Shown here one piece after another: positions 1-10,422 of a DNA stretch of 44,184 nucleotides; the first letter of the stretch is position 1; every line of letters starts with the position of its first letter. The stretch lies in NCBI RefSeq assembly GCF_022376445.1, contig NW_025955291.1:1-44184 (forward strand), given 5' to 3'. The notes beneath the pieces are model-generated. The model searched no databases. It was not told the DNA's origin and saw only the letters and a list, made by a program, of their open reading frames with translations. The position numbers and the translations under genes are program-made. Source of the DNA: Fomitopsis serialis. Its lineage: Eukaryota; Basidiomycota; Agaricomycetes; Polyporales; Fomitopsidaceae.

Positions 1-119
1 CGCATCAGGACCATCTGTGCCCCTGAGTCCAGGATGCACGCCGCCCTTCCGACGCCATTGATCAGCGGCCGCAGCTCCCGCAGCGTCAAGGAGTCCCAGT
101 ACCCGCTGTCGAATACGTT
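1..119 (-). pseudogene. Retropepsin-like aspartic protease fragment of the retroelement (partial)
   Basis: On the minus strand from 119 to the edge the frame reads NVFDSGYWDSLTLRELRPL and then NGVGRAACILDSGAQMVLM. The hydrophobic-DSG-A-Q pattern is the catalytic loop of retroviral-type aspartic proteases. The frame is closed by a TAG immediately upstream, and it differs from both the gag frame and the linker frame at about 130-370, so two frame changes separate gag from protease. The domain continues outside the window. I call it a fragment of pol, not an independent gene. Confidence 0.65.
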
Positions 120-208
120 CCTCCGCTAGACAGCTCGGTGGTCCCCACGTTCCCACCGCTTCCTCCGCCATGCCGGCGACCTGCACACGTTGCGTCTTGA
201 TCTGCTCG

Positions 209-2203
209 TCAACTACCTTCCGAAACTCCTGGCTGATCTCGAGAATCTCGCCCCAGCTCGCCTTCTGATCGCTCTCGTACATCATCCGCCGCGCCAGATC
301 TTCGGCCTTCGCTCGAGGGTCCTTTCCCTCGTTGATCTTCGCCTGGAACCGATCTGTGGTTCGGCCGTCCGCCCTTTCCCCTGATCCTTCGCCACCGGGC
401 CTCCTCCGCTCGTTCCGGCTGATACCCCCTTTGCTGGGATGCCCGGCGGCTTCCCAACCGCCCGCGCACAGTTCCTCCGCTGGGCTTGCTTCCGCGCGCA
501 TCCTCTTCCGCTGGGGGATCCCTAAAAGATACCTTCTTCCCTCCTCCGCGCACTCGAGCCGCCTCCGCCGCTAAGACACGTGCACGTTCCTCTAAGTCCT
601 CGGCGCGCCTGAGTGAGTCCTCTTCCTCGGTCGTCTCCTCGACCGTATATCCTTCGACGATCTCTACAATGTTCGCTCCTAGATGCGGCGGCCCATCCCG
701 AATCTGCCCATCGTTCCCTCCGACGTTCCCTTGCTGCTGCGGCTGCCCTCCATTCCCTCCGCCGCCCAAGTTAGCCATCCTTGCCTCGATAGCGTCGATC
801 AGGAATCCGCCTCCATACCGCGACACAAAACCCCCATCAGGGAAGCGTATCTTCTGTTCGTCGTCGAGTCTGATCTTCCCCGCACGGAGGTATTCCCCGA
901 CTTTCCTACACTCGCGCAGGAAGTGTCCCACCTCGCCGCAGAAGTTGCATGTCCTGGTGCCGAACCCTCCGCCTCCGCTGTACCCTCCGCCTCCGCCGCC
1001 ATACCCTCCGCGCCCAGGTCCTTGAGGCTGATATCCGAAGACCGGTCCTCCTCGACCCGTTCCTCCGCCGTACCCCCCGCTATTGTAGTTCGCGCTCGTG
1101 TAGGTTCCTCCGCCATAGTTCCCCGCGCCGTACCCTCCTCCGCTATAATTTCCGGCAACGTACCCTCCTCCGCGGCCTCCTCCGCTCCCATGCGTCTGCT
1201 GGAGTGCCCCTAGCGCCGCCACAAAGGCTCGGCTCAGGGCTTCCTCCGTCATTGGTTCCTGCTTAACGCCAGATGACCCCCCTCCTCCGCCGGCTCCCGC
1301 ACCGGTACCCCCACCTTGGGTGTTGCCTCCGCCGCCGTAACTGACCGCGCTGAGACACTGCTGCGCTGCCCCATGCAGCTGCTCAAGGCTGTACCCCTTC
1401 GCGGGGTCGACCGTAGAGTTGACAATCTCGACCCTCCGACGGATCGCATCCGCCGACTTCGCATCGAATCCGGAGAGGTACTTCTGGTGCACCTGTGACT
1501 TCGACACCAGCCCTTCCGTCATCAGGTAGCGCGCCACCGGAAGGAACTTCCGATAGAACTCTGCCTCCCCGCTGCGCGTGTCCGTCCCGGCACTCAGCCC
1601 GGCCGCCGCAATTGCGTCCAGATCGGTTTCTAGATACTTGGATGCTCCGTCCGACCCAGGATACAGCTTCACGATCCCTTCCTTGTACTGCTCGAACGTC
1701 GGGTTGTCGGGGACGGTTACAGTGCCCCACAGCTCATGCTGATCGGGGTTCAGGTACCTTTGAGCGTACCGAATCTTCTCCTCGTCGACAGTGATGTTCG
1801 CGAGCCCTAGAAGATCGGAGACGTCCTCGAAGTAACGCGCGAGCGACCGGGGCTGATCATCGAATTTCGGAGCAATGCGATCCCCGCGGACGGGCATACT
1901 GCGTGGCTGGATAGCGGCCATTTTAATTTCTGGTTGGGCGGAAGGAGTGCTGAGGAAAGGGGAACGAGCTCGAGACTCGTCGGAGGGAGTAACAGATGAG
2001 ACGGAGGAAATTGTCTCCGATATGTCGGAGGGAATGGCGAGAGACGGGATTAAAGGGACTACGAGCAGGGGTATGGTTTCGTCGACAGGCGACGACGGCA
2101 GTGATGCGTATATTGAGACGGGCGATTCTGGAAGTGGAACGTTGATGGGATATGGTGAGGGAGGAAGCGGAACTGAGGCCGGCACCAATACGGGGCTGCC
2201 CAC
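209..2203 (-). CDS. Retrotransposon Gag-like protein with CCHC zinc knuckle
   Basis: This is a long minus-strand frame (664 codons as bounded here, GTG at 2203). The first ATG is at 1921, opening MAAIQPRSMPVRGDRIAPKF, which resembles starts of Agaricomycete gag proteins. In order it holds a Pro/Ser-rich leader, a gag core with RSLARYFEDVSDLLGLA, a long Gly-rich region (about residues 290-420), and a knuckle CNFCGEVGHFLREC (spacing CX2CX4HX4C) near bases 905-950. A Glu-rich stretch follows. The last 60 or so residues are Arg/Gly-rich and look out of frame: at about 160-360 a neighbouring frame reads more like the conserved linker before the protease. The protein would form the retroelement capsid and bind RNA. 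Completeness is doubtful because of that frame change. Confidence 0.75.
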   Translation of the reverse strand: MGSPVLVPASVPLPPSPYPINVPLPESPVSIYASLPSSPVDETIPLLVVPLIPSLAIPSDISETISSVSSVTPSDESRARSPFLSTPSAQPEIKMAAIQPRSMPVRGDRIAPKFDDQPRSLARYFEDVSDLLGLANITVDEEKIRYAQRYLNPDQHELWGTVTVPDNPTFEQYKEGIVKLYPGSDGASKYLETDLDAIAAAGLSAGTDTRSGEAEFYRKFLPVARYLMTEGLVSKSQVHQKYLSGFDAKSADAIRRRVEIVNSTVDPAKGYSLEQLHGAAQQCLSAVSYGGGGNTQGGGTGAGAGGGGGSSGVKQEPMTEEALSRAFVAALGALQQTHGSGGGRGGGYVAGNYSGGGYGAGNYGGGTYTSANYNSGGYGGGTGRGGPVFGYQPQGPGRGGYGGGGGGYSGGGGFGTRTCNFCGEVGHFLRECRKVGEYLRAGKIRLDDEQKIRFPDGGFVSRYGGGFLIDAIEARMANLGGGGNGGQPQQQGNVGGNDGQIRDGPPHLGANIVEIVEGYTVEETTEEEDSLRRAEDLEERARVLAAEAARVRGGGKKVSFRDPPAEEDARGSKPSGGTVRGRLGSRRASQQRGYQPERAEEARWRRIRGKGGRPNHRSVPGEDQRGKGPSSEGRRSGAADDVRERSEGELGRDSRDQPGVSEGS

Positions 2204-2829
2204 TGACTTGGTCGAGGAGGAGAGCGCGGACGGGGTAGAGTATGCTCGCCGCCGAGGTACGTTTGCTAAGGGGATCGACTCGCTCGACGCTGAGCTTCGA
2301 GTTGGTGATGATGCAGGTACGGAGGTGAGGGTGCTGTCAGCCGGATCGAGGAACGGGTTCTCTCCGTCACTGTCGTCAGCGCGCGGAAGGGGAATGCCGT
2401 CTAGTGCGGGTACCCTGAGCGATGGGTCGTACGGCGAGTCCGGGGAGTGATGTGCAATAGCGAGCTCCTCGAGTAGACTTCTCGTAGGGGTGCGAGGCTC
2501 TGAACGATTAGGGACGGTAGCGAGAGTTTTCGCTCGGGACCGTGTGATAGGCAGGATGACGTGGCACCCGGGGTTGGGTCAACAAGATTTTACCAACGAA
2601 ATCCCCCTCGCGGTGGGCTCCAGTTGTGGTGATTGCGAGTCCCCGGTGCGTGGACGACGCGGAAGGGAATTCTTGGTATCGGTGAAAACGATGGGCGGGG
2701 GTCGTTGGTACCAGTTGACGGTTGGCGGAGGAAGCGAGTGAGGTCCGTGGTACCTCACGGAGGGAAAAGGGGAATGGGGTGGTGTACCGCACGCTTCGTC
2801 CGCGCTGTCCTTTAGTGAAGATCTGCCTT

Positions 2830-3000
2830 TCCTGAGCCTGGTATACTCGATAGCCTTCCCTCCGACGTTCCTAACCTGAGTTCTCCTCGATCCTGAGCCT
2901 GAGCCTACTTATGCGACCTTCCTTAGCCTGAACGCGAGCCTGAGACGAGACCTGAAGCCTGAGATTGCCCGGCGCAACCTAGATACTGAGTCCTGAGAGG
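2830..3000. repeat. Irregular CCTGAG-rich repeat between divergent frames
   Basis: The hexamer CCTGAG or its near variants (GCCTGA, ACCTGA) recur about ten times between 2830 and 3000, in a region with no credible gene. The interval lies between the minus-strand gag frame and the plus-strand ORF at 3213, so it could be untranslated leader of either one. No function is evident. Confidence 0.5.
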
Positions 3001-3097
3001 TAGTGGTAGGTAACTAACTCCCCCTTTCCTCCGCCCCGTCCTCCTAGCCCCCTTCCGCTGCCTTTCCCACGTCCCTACCTCGCTGGCACCCGCTCCC

Positions 3098-3172
3098 TTC
3101 CGCTCCTACTCCTTCCGCGCCCTAGGGCCTCCCTCCGCTCCTACTCCTTCCGCACCCTTAGGTCTCCCTCCG
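3098..3172. repeat. Tandem duplication of a pyrimidine-rich unit
   Basis: A unit containing CCGCTCCTACTCCTTCCGC is repeated twice back to back, each copy followed by a CCCTAGG- or CCCTTAGG-like tail and CTCCCTCCG. It sits directly upstream of the ORF at 3213 in a strongly C/T-rich stretch, possibly its promoter or leader. Confidence 0.6.
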
Positions 3173-3212
3173 CCGTCCCTGCCCCCCTCTTCCGTCCGCC
3201 AGCCCACCGTCG

Positions 3213-4016
3213 TTGGAGTCCTCGATGCCCGCTGACATCCCGCCCAACCCCTCGACCATTGTCTACACCACCCGTTTCTATCGCCTCGTCGACCTCCTTC
3301 GGGACGAGCGAGTGGTAGAGCCCCGTCTGAACCCTGATAGCGACCTGGAGTGGCTCGCCTGGGCTCATGGCGCCCGATGGCTAATCGTACGTGCCTTCTT
3401 CCGCCTCGTCCTCCATGTCTCGCCAACCTTCCTTCGCTCCACACAGCGGATGCTCTTCGATTCTCGGTCTCGCGCGGTCGCCCACGGCGATGCTTCCCTT
3501 CCGCTCGTCCGCCGATACTCCGACGTGCAGGACCTGATCGAATACCTCGACCAGGTGTTCCTGACTCTCCCGTCTCAGCACAGCTACGTGGGCGAGCCCT
3601 ACCCGTTGATCGCCTGGGCTCCAAACCGTGTCGCCGCCGAGCAATCCGACGCTGAGCTCGGCCGCCCGCTCCTTCCGGTTCGGTACCTGGAGCGTCCCAT
3701 GCAGTTATCTTCCTTCCGCGCCTCTTCCGACAGCCTCGATGGTCTATTGACCCGGTTCCAAGGCCTCCTGGACGAGTGCCGCACCGCTAATCGTGACGCT
3801 CGTTCCGAGGCTGTCCGTATCGCCCGGGGCCTGAGTTCGGTTGAGACCAGCGTCCGGGACTTGCACGCTCGCTTATCGGAAGGAGTGTACGTTCCCGATG
3901 GTTATTCGGGGATACCGCGTCGCTTGCAGTTCGCGCACCCTCGGGACGTCGAGGCGATGGAGGAGGGAGAGGTCGAGGATGAGGTGGCGGAGGAGCCTGC
4001 CGTTCGTGTACAGTAG
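3213..4016 (+). CDS. Unidentified protein, 267 codons, possibly retroelement-associated
   Basis: This open frame runs from ATG 3213 to TAG 4016. Codon use (frequent CTC, GTC, CGC, TCC) looks like real coding DNA, but I do not recognise the family. The protein has an N-terminal part with VVYTTRFYRLVDLLRDERV-like helical sequence, no signal peptide, a middle section able to form helices, and an acidic C-terminus (EEGEVEDEVAEEP). A 60-nt stretch at 3387-3446 begins GTACGT and ends ACACAG and is a multiple of three, so it may be an in-frame intron; removing it would leave 247 residues and delete a hydrophobic stretch. It diverges from the gag frame across a repeat-rich spacer, which suggests it may belong to the same element. 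Confidence 0.55.
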   Translation: MESSMPADIPPNPSTIVYTTRFYRLVDLLRDERVVEPRLNPDSDLEWLAWAHGARWLIVRAFFRLVLHVSPTFLRSTQRMLFDSRSRAVAHGDASLPLVRRYSDVQDLIEYLDQVFLTLPSQHSYVGEPYPLIAWAPNRVAAEQSDAELGRPLLPVRYLERPMQLSSFRASSDSLDGLLTRFQGLLDECRTANRDARSEAVRIARGLSSVETSVRDLHARLSEGVYVPDGYSGIPRRLQFAHPRDVEAMEEGEVEDEVAEEPAVRVQ

Positions 4017-4149
4017 CCTCCGCATGCGTCGTGTGTTAATGTTACCGCGCTCCTCTTTTTCTTGCTTTGACCGTGTGTGCGTTGTGTTGAGGCTCGCGCC
4101 GGGGCTCCCATGTGGGCCTACCCCACATCGTGTCTCGCCCAAGGTTGAT

Positions 4150-5714
4150 ATGGCCGCTTTCTCATCCTCTGAAGCTCAATTGGTTGCTCTCTTCGTTGCG
4201 TGCATTGCTTATGGCATACACATTGTAGCGTTCGTTGCATGCATGCGTACCTGGACCCATCGTAGCAAGCATTCTCCGCAAACTAACACATATTGGCCAT
4301 GGGTATCCGCATCTGTTTCTCTTTTTCTTCTGGGCACTCTGCACGTCTCTGGTTTATGTGCCCATAGCATCCTGGCCTTCATATGTTATCGCGGATCCCA
4401 CGGGACCGATGGAGATTTCAAACAGCTAGGGCGCTGGATCTATGGCTTGCGGGTATGTGAGCACTTATCTGGCTTTTTGGTTTGATGCTGTTGTTCATTC
4501 TGGTACCTCAGTGTATCTGCTACCACCTTGTCGTTGCGGTTTCTGATGCCGCGCTAGTGCGAGCCTGTCTACTCACTAAGAATTTGATACTAATGAAGGT
4601 CCCAGGTTTATCGCTGCTGGCTGGTCTACACCTTCTCGCAACAGAGATTCGTGGTCATTTCCATTCCTGCGATCCTGTGGCTCACTTCAACCGCCGGTTC
4701 TGTGTTTATTGTCTTCGAGGTCGTGACACGCCTGGATGAGTCAACTGGCGAACAAAGAATGTCATACACTATGCCTTATTGGCCTATGCCGTTTTGGCAT
4801 AGCTATCTCTGCGTGACCCTTACGCAAAATGTCACCACTACTGGTGAGCTCGTTAAGTAGACGGTTCGACCATCGTTTACTGATCGATATTTGAGGCCTT
4901 ACTATCTATCGGCTGTGGGATGTACACAGGCAAACTTCGGCGCTCCTCGCCTCAAGTCGTGGTGCATCGCAAACCATCAGCTTCAAAGCTGTGAATGTCA
5001 TCTTGGTCGAATCCGCATTCATTTATACGTCTACCATAATTATTGTCACTATCACAAATTTTCTGGAGTCTAAATTCGCCTCCTGTGCCGATGCCGTGGT
5101 GAGCAAGTTCCAATATCATTGCATGGAAGCCGCACTGCACAGTTAATGCCGTGATACCAGAGCTTGCAGTTAGCTGGGATATGTTTCGACCTAGTTCTCA
5201 CCAGGATCTGGAACGACGTTGCAAACGAGCAGGTCCGCTCGCCTGCGCGGTCATATCGCTCGGACCTCGAGTACCGGCCCCAATTGCGACGGCCGCCGAG
5301 GCGTACTAGTGTGTCTCTTTCATTGCATACCAGCCCTCTCGATCCAGAGCCCGCGGTCGCTGGTGCAAGCGGACAGTACGTGCTTCCGCAGTATAACACT
5401 GAAGAAGATTTAAGCGGAAGGCTCGGGGTCCAAGCCATCAGGTATGCGTGTAGTATGTTCGCCTTCCCATTTTCCTCCGGCTTGACTAGTACTCTCCTAG
5501 TAGGACTCGTTGTCTCTCGATGCCGGACTTGAACATAACTCCCAACATGTCATGGCCACAGGATCAAATGGAACCACATGGACTTAACCGACGCATTACG
5601 AAGCGTCAAGGACACTTAAACGTGCAATACAGTTCCCCGTGGACTATTGAGGACGACTGGTTAGATAATACAGCCACTCTTAGGCACCACGGGCACATTA
5701 GCTACTTACCATAA
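4150..5714 (+). CDS. Seven-transmembrane-type integral membrane protein (uncharacterised Agaricomycete family)
   Basis: Six exons can be assembled: 4150-4452, 4512-4556, 4606-4843, 4896-5098, 5161-5441 and 5501-5714. All introns are GT-AG, 49-62 nt, the second with a textbook TACTAAT branch site. The exons sum to exactly 428 codons (427 aa). The product has about seven hydrophobic segments, starting with AQLVALFVACIAYGIHIVAF, and includes the family landmark DAALVYRCWLVYTF, then SIPAILWLTSTAGSVFIVF and a late hydrophobic segment around VESAFIYTSTIIIVTITNFL. The last about 130 residues are hydrophilic, basic then acidic, and probably cytosolic. I recognise the layout from a large family of uncharacterised membrane proteins in mushrooms but know no substrate or function. 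The 5160 acceptor could alternatively be 5169, in frame. Confidence 0.82.
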
Positions 5715-7014
5715 ACAAGACAACTCGTCCCGGCTTATCTCCCGTACTACTTAGACTCGCGCTCCCTAGTTTATGTTTCCCCTCGTCTTGCCAGCACCAT
5801 TGTTCGGGCTTCCGTTCTTCGTTCGTGCACCGCTCGCTCTCGCTCGCCTTCGCGCCTCGACCTCTCGACCTGTCAAAGCAACCCTCGACCTAATCCGCTC
5901 GTTACCGCATGCTCGAACATACCCCATTGGCGACGCACGCCAAGTGCTGGTGTCACTCCGACAGCACTCTCCGAGTCTTCAGTCCTTCTCTGTCCCGTCG
6001 GCTCACTAGCAGGCGAGCCGCGAGCTGTCCGACTTGATGCATCCGCTGTAGGTTCTAGTTATACCTTATGATGACATGATCAGTAGTCAAGCACTGAGTA
6101 CTTGCTAGTACTGACGCAGGCAGAGCCGCATGAACCAGTACAGTTATGTAAACCCAAGCACAGATCTTCCTTTTCCGAACGTCCCGATCGCTTACATAAT
6201 TACTCTCCATCCGGTAAACGCTCATTTGATGACGCTCAACCTCACTCGACGTGGTTTCTCTTCACTATAAAACCTACACATGCGCTTGTGATAGGTCCAA
6301 GGCTGGCAATTCAACACTACCGCAGACTCGCCTGTGCCAAGGGTAGCGTGCTCCCCAGTACTTATCGCGAGGGAGGCCGATTCGCACGGGCTGTCGTTGC
6401 GGCAGTGTGCTCGATGGTATGGCATAGGGATTGCATGGACACACCGCGTTGGACGCACCGGATGTGTAACACGAGGATAGTCCCACACAGGTAATGTGCA
6501 GTCATGTCCACACGGATTCGCTTAGACTCACTCATATTCGGTGACAGTACCAACTTGAAGGGCGATATTCAAGCTGGGAGAGTCCGGCCGCCCGCGTCAG
6601 TGCGAAGTTTCGCGGATCGTGTATCGGTACGACCGAGAGGTGTTGCGCATGCGATATGACTTGGTGATTCTGCGCGCAGTCACTGAGTCAGTGCTGTGCC
6701 GCCGCCCAACACCAGGACTCAGGTACTCGCACGCGTTGAGCTTCCGCGTACCTTGCACTTGCATAAGGAATGCACTCTCCTGTAACACTGCATCGTGTCT
6801 TCTGGCCTTACGCAAGAAAATAAGTTACGAAGAGGAAGAGTAACAATCTGAGTACGCATCACTTCATACCAGCTGGCGTCTCCCAACTTACGTCTTAATA
6901 GAGTACGCGACGAACGGCAGCGGTTCTGGGCCCATGCGGTCAGCACGAGTCACGGCGTCTTCCGCTTCTTAAGGTTAGGATGACACAGCCTCCAGAAAGC
7001 GCTGAGAACACGAC
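5715..7014. other. Intergenic region without a recognisable gene
   Basis: About 1.3 kb between the membrane-protein gene and the Argonaute promoter. Short open frames occur in all six frames but none has domain-like sequence or consistent splice structure. No RNA gene was recognised. Confidence 0.5.
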
Positions 7015-7021
7015 CTATAAA
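7015..7021 (+). promoter_or_regulatory. Putative TATA box of the Argonaute gene
   Basis: TATAAAC lies 101 bases upstream of the Argonaute ATG at 7116, a plausible distance for a fungal core promoter. Assigned on sequence and position only. Confidence 0.4.
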
Positions 7022-7115
7022 CCCACTCCCACATGTACGCAGGCCCTCAGGTTGCGTCGCCTTTCTCTCTGACTTACCATCATCTACATAGAACGAACAT
7101 CTTCAAGAGCAAGTC

Positions 7116-10100
7116 ATGGCTGATCAACGAGGACGAGGCAACGATCGCGGTCGAGGAGGCGGTCGCGGTCGCGGAGGAGGCGGTGGAGGAGGGCGCGGAA
7201 GCCCAGGAGGTCGAGGCAGCCCGGCACCGAGGATCAGTCCCTCGGTCTCTACCGCCTCATCCGTGCCCGGATCCGGCGACAGAGGCCGCGGAAGTGGTCC
7301 ACCTGGATTCAACCGTGGGCAAGGACCTCGAGGCGGAGGCGGGGATGGCGGACGAGGTGGGTACGGCCAGGGCGGTGGACGCGGCGGCGACTTCGGACGT
7401 GGAGGACCCAGGGGAGGAGGCGGACGTGGACGCGGAGGTCCCGTGGGCATCTTCGCTGCGGGTACACCTGCAGTCGTCGACTCGCGTCTCAACACGCTCG
7501 ACCAGCTCGTCACCTCCTTCCAGAGGCTAGGTGTGCGCGATGAGATGCCACTTCGTCCGGGCTTTGGCAAACTGGGCACTCCGCAGACAGTCCGAGCGAA
7601 CTTCTTTGCCGTCAAGACCACGAAGAAGACCTTCTTTGATTACGATGTCTCTTTCACTCCTGCCGCTCAGGCTGGCAGGGACCGCAAGATACGCATATTC
7701 CAGATCCTAGAGTCCCATCCCGACTATCGAGCCCACGTTGGTTATGTCGCCCACGATCGCAGTCAGCGACTCGTGTCGGCCGTGAAGCTACCGCAGCCAC
7801 TCACCATTTCCGTCCAATACATCGAAGAGGGAGAGACGGCTCCGCGCGCAGATGCCCTAACGTTCACTGTTACCATCAAGTTCGTGCGTGAACTGGACAT
7901 GAACACGTTGAATCAGTAAGCTTCTCGGCACTGTTCGTTCATGTCGCACTCAAATGTTCTCGGCAGGTATACCGAAGGCCAACCCGACGCCCGCGATAAA
8001 GACCTTCAACCAATCGTTTCCGCGCTGAATCTCGTCCTACAGCAACACGCGTCCAGCACTGGTATACGCGTCGGCCAGAACCGGTACTTCTTCCGCGCGT
8101 CAGCGACGAGCCAGCCACTTGGCCTTGGGGTAGAAGCCTGGCGCGGGTTCTTTATGTCGGTGCGCCCGATGTACAAGCAGCTGATGGTAAACATCAACGT
8201 ATGCATGACGGCGTTCTATACCCCCGGGAACCTGGCGGACGCGATGCTCGCGTTCCAGCGAGAGAGCTCGGGCGGCATGCCGAAGACTTTCGCGGAGAGG
8301 CTCAAGGTGTCGACGAAGCACTTGGGCTACATTCGCAAGAAGGCGATCTTCCGCATCTCCAACAAGACGGCTAGCCAGGCTCGCTTCGACTGCCAGGAAC
8401 TCGGGGGAATGGTGACCGTCGAGCAGTTCTTCAAACGGAGTATGTCTCTGTGATCCTCTAACTCTTGCTAGCATTTGACTGATGTCTGTGTCAGAACATA
8501 ATATCACGTTAAGACACGCTCACGACCTTCCCGTAATTGATCTCGGGAACAAGGACAAGTCCGTTCTGGTACCTGCGGAGCTCTGCGAAATCTTCCCGGG
8601 TCAGGCGTACCGGGGGAAGCTGAGCCCCACCGAGACTGCGAACATGATTCGCTACGCGTGCAACCCGCCTGCATTCAACGCCTCCGCAATCCGCGACCAA
8701 GGATTCGTCGACCTCGGCCTCACTGCCAACGCGCAAGGCGGCCCGCTGAACGGCTTCGGCATCAGCGTGAGCCCCGACATGGCTGTGGTGCCGAGCCGCG
8801 TGCTCCCCCCGCCCGGAATCGCATACTTGCAGGGCCGCCCGAACGTGCGCGACGCGAGCTGGAACATCCTCGACGTCAAGTTCCAGAAGGGCGGCAACGC
8901 GCCGAGCTGGGCCGTGATGCTCGTCGACGACGGCGGACGGGACGAGTTCCAGGGCATCAGGGATCCCGAGCTCGTCACGTTCCTGCAGACGTTCAGCAAG
9001 AAGTGTGCGGCGAGTGGTATCAGTGGTGTCAATCGCCCGAGGAACGTTCTGTCCACGGGCAGGCTGCCCCGCATCGACCAGGACCCACACCGAAGGCAGG
9101 CATTGGCGCAGATCCGGCAGACGTTGGTGACCCTCATCGGGCCGCAGATGCCGGGCTTCGTGCTCGTCCTCCTGTCGAAGGTCGACAACTACATCTATCC
9201 GGGCATCAAGCGCTTCGGCGACGTCGAGCTGGGCGTGCATACTCTTCATATGCAGGTCGGGAAGGCGCGCGGGGACCTGAAGAAGCAGGACCAGTACTTC
9301 TCAAACGTCGCGCTCAAGGTGAACACGAAGCTCGGCGGGACGAACCACCTATTGGACGACCGCTCGATGCAGTGGCTGCGCAAGATGAAGACGATGGTCG
9401 TCGGGATCGACGTCACCCACCCCGGGCCTAGCAGCACACGCGGCACGCCGTCCATCGCCGCTGTGGTCGCCAGCTACGACGACAACTTTACTCAATTCCC
9501 AGCTAGTCTGATGCCGCAGCAAGCGGACTGGAACAAAGATGCGAAGGAGGTGTGTGTCATGCCCACGTTGACTCCCCGTATAAAGTTGATTCTGCTTGCA
9601 GATGGTTGCGAATCTTACAGCGGCGATGATCGAGCGTTTGCAGATGTATCAGAAGAAGAACAAGCAGCAGCTGCCGGAGAGGATCATGATTTACCGTGAT
9701 GGTGTATCTGAGGTGCGACCTCTGCCTTTCTCCTACATGCTCATTCAGCCGACGTTCTATGGTTTACAGGGGCAATACGACCTTGTTCTGCGAGAGGAGC
9801 TTCCCTTGATTCGCGAGGCGTTCAGGAAGATCTCCCCGAAGACTCCGTATAAACCCAAGCTCACGATCACGGTCTGCGGGAAACGCCACCATGCCCGATT
9901 TCAAGCGACCAAGGAAGCCGACGCCACGAAGAATGGCAACACCAAGCCCGGGACCATACAGGATCGTGGTGTCACCGACGTCTACGGATTCGACTGGTAC
10001 CTTCAGGTGAGTATCCGGGCGCTTCCGTGTCGTACGCAGGCGCCTAACGGGCGAGCCTGCAGGCCCATAATGGACTGCAAGGGGAGGTCCGCCCTACCCA

Positions 10101-10422
10101 CTACTTCGTCGTCTACGACGACTTCCACTACGATGCGGATACTCTGCAGCAAGGCACGCATACGGCGAGCTACCTGTATGCGCGCGCTACGAAAGCCGTG
10201 AGTTTGGTGCCGCCTGCCTACTATGCGGATCTCGCGTGTGAACGGGCGCGGTTCTACCTCAACTCGTTGTTGAACCTTGGTGATGAACAGTCCTCTGTCG
10301 GGGGAAGCACTGGGGGGCGGAGATCGCAGGACGAGGAGAAGCAGCGGGTTTACGAAGAGGCGATGCGTTTATGGGGTAACGGCATCCATCCCAACCTCCG
10401 TGAGTCGATGTTCTATATTTGA
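7116..10422 (+). CDS. Argonaute protein (RNA-silencing slicer)
   Basis: Six exons: 7116-7915, 7967-8439, 8495-9549, 9602-9712, 9770-10006 and 10063-10422, joined by GT-AG introns of 51-57 nt and summing to 1012 codons (1011 aa). Residues 1 to about 112 are RGG/Gly-rich. An N domain (about 130-265), linker L1 (about 285-340), PAZ (about 345-475, with FFKRKHNITLRH at its end) and a Piwi domain follow. The catalytic tetrad is complete: D730 in GIDVTHPGPSS, E776 in DAKEMV (across the exon 3/4 junction), D809 in YRDGVSEGQ and H905 in RPTHY. It should therefore bind small guide RNAs and cleave complementary RNA. The C-terminus ends in a short hydrophobic MFYI, as Argonautes do. The gene looks intact. 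It lies about 5 kb from a retroelement; no Dicer or RNA-dependent RNA polymerase is in the window. Confidence 0.95.

Larger units (their letters stand above)
1..2580 (-). mobile_element. Gypsy-type LTR retrotransposon, 5' (gag to protease) part, cut by window edge
   Basis: A minus-strand reading frame shows the gag order typical of fungal Ty3/Gypsy elements: a proline/serine-rich leader, a gag core, a glycine-rich stretch and a CCHC zinc knuckle. Downstream, at the window edge, comes a retropepsin-like segment with the ILDSGAQ active-site motif. Reverse transcriptase, RNase H and integrase would lie beyond base 1. The frame is open upstream of 2203 to about 2578 but has no ATG there; the first in-frame ATG is at 1921. 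I did not find an LTR or a primer-binding site. Two changes of frame between gag and protease suggest a decayed copy, sequence errors, or frameshifting. Confidence 0.8.

Noticed and set aside
486..1213. Plus-strand Pro/Ser-rich frames opposite gag
   Set aside because: They are antisense shadows of the glycine-rich region of gag, which has the recognisable zinc knuckle.
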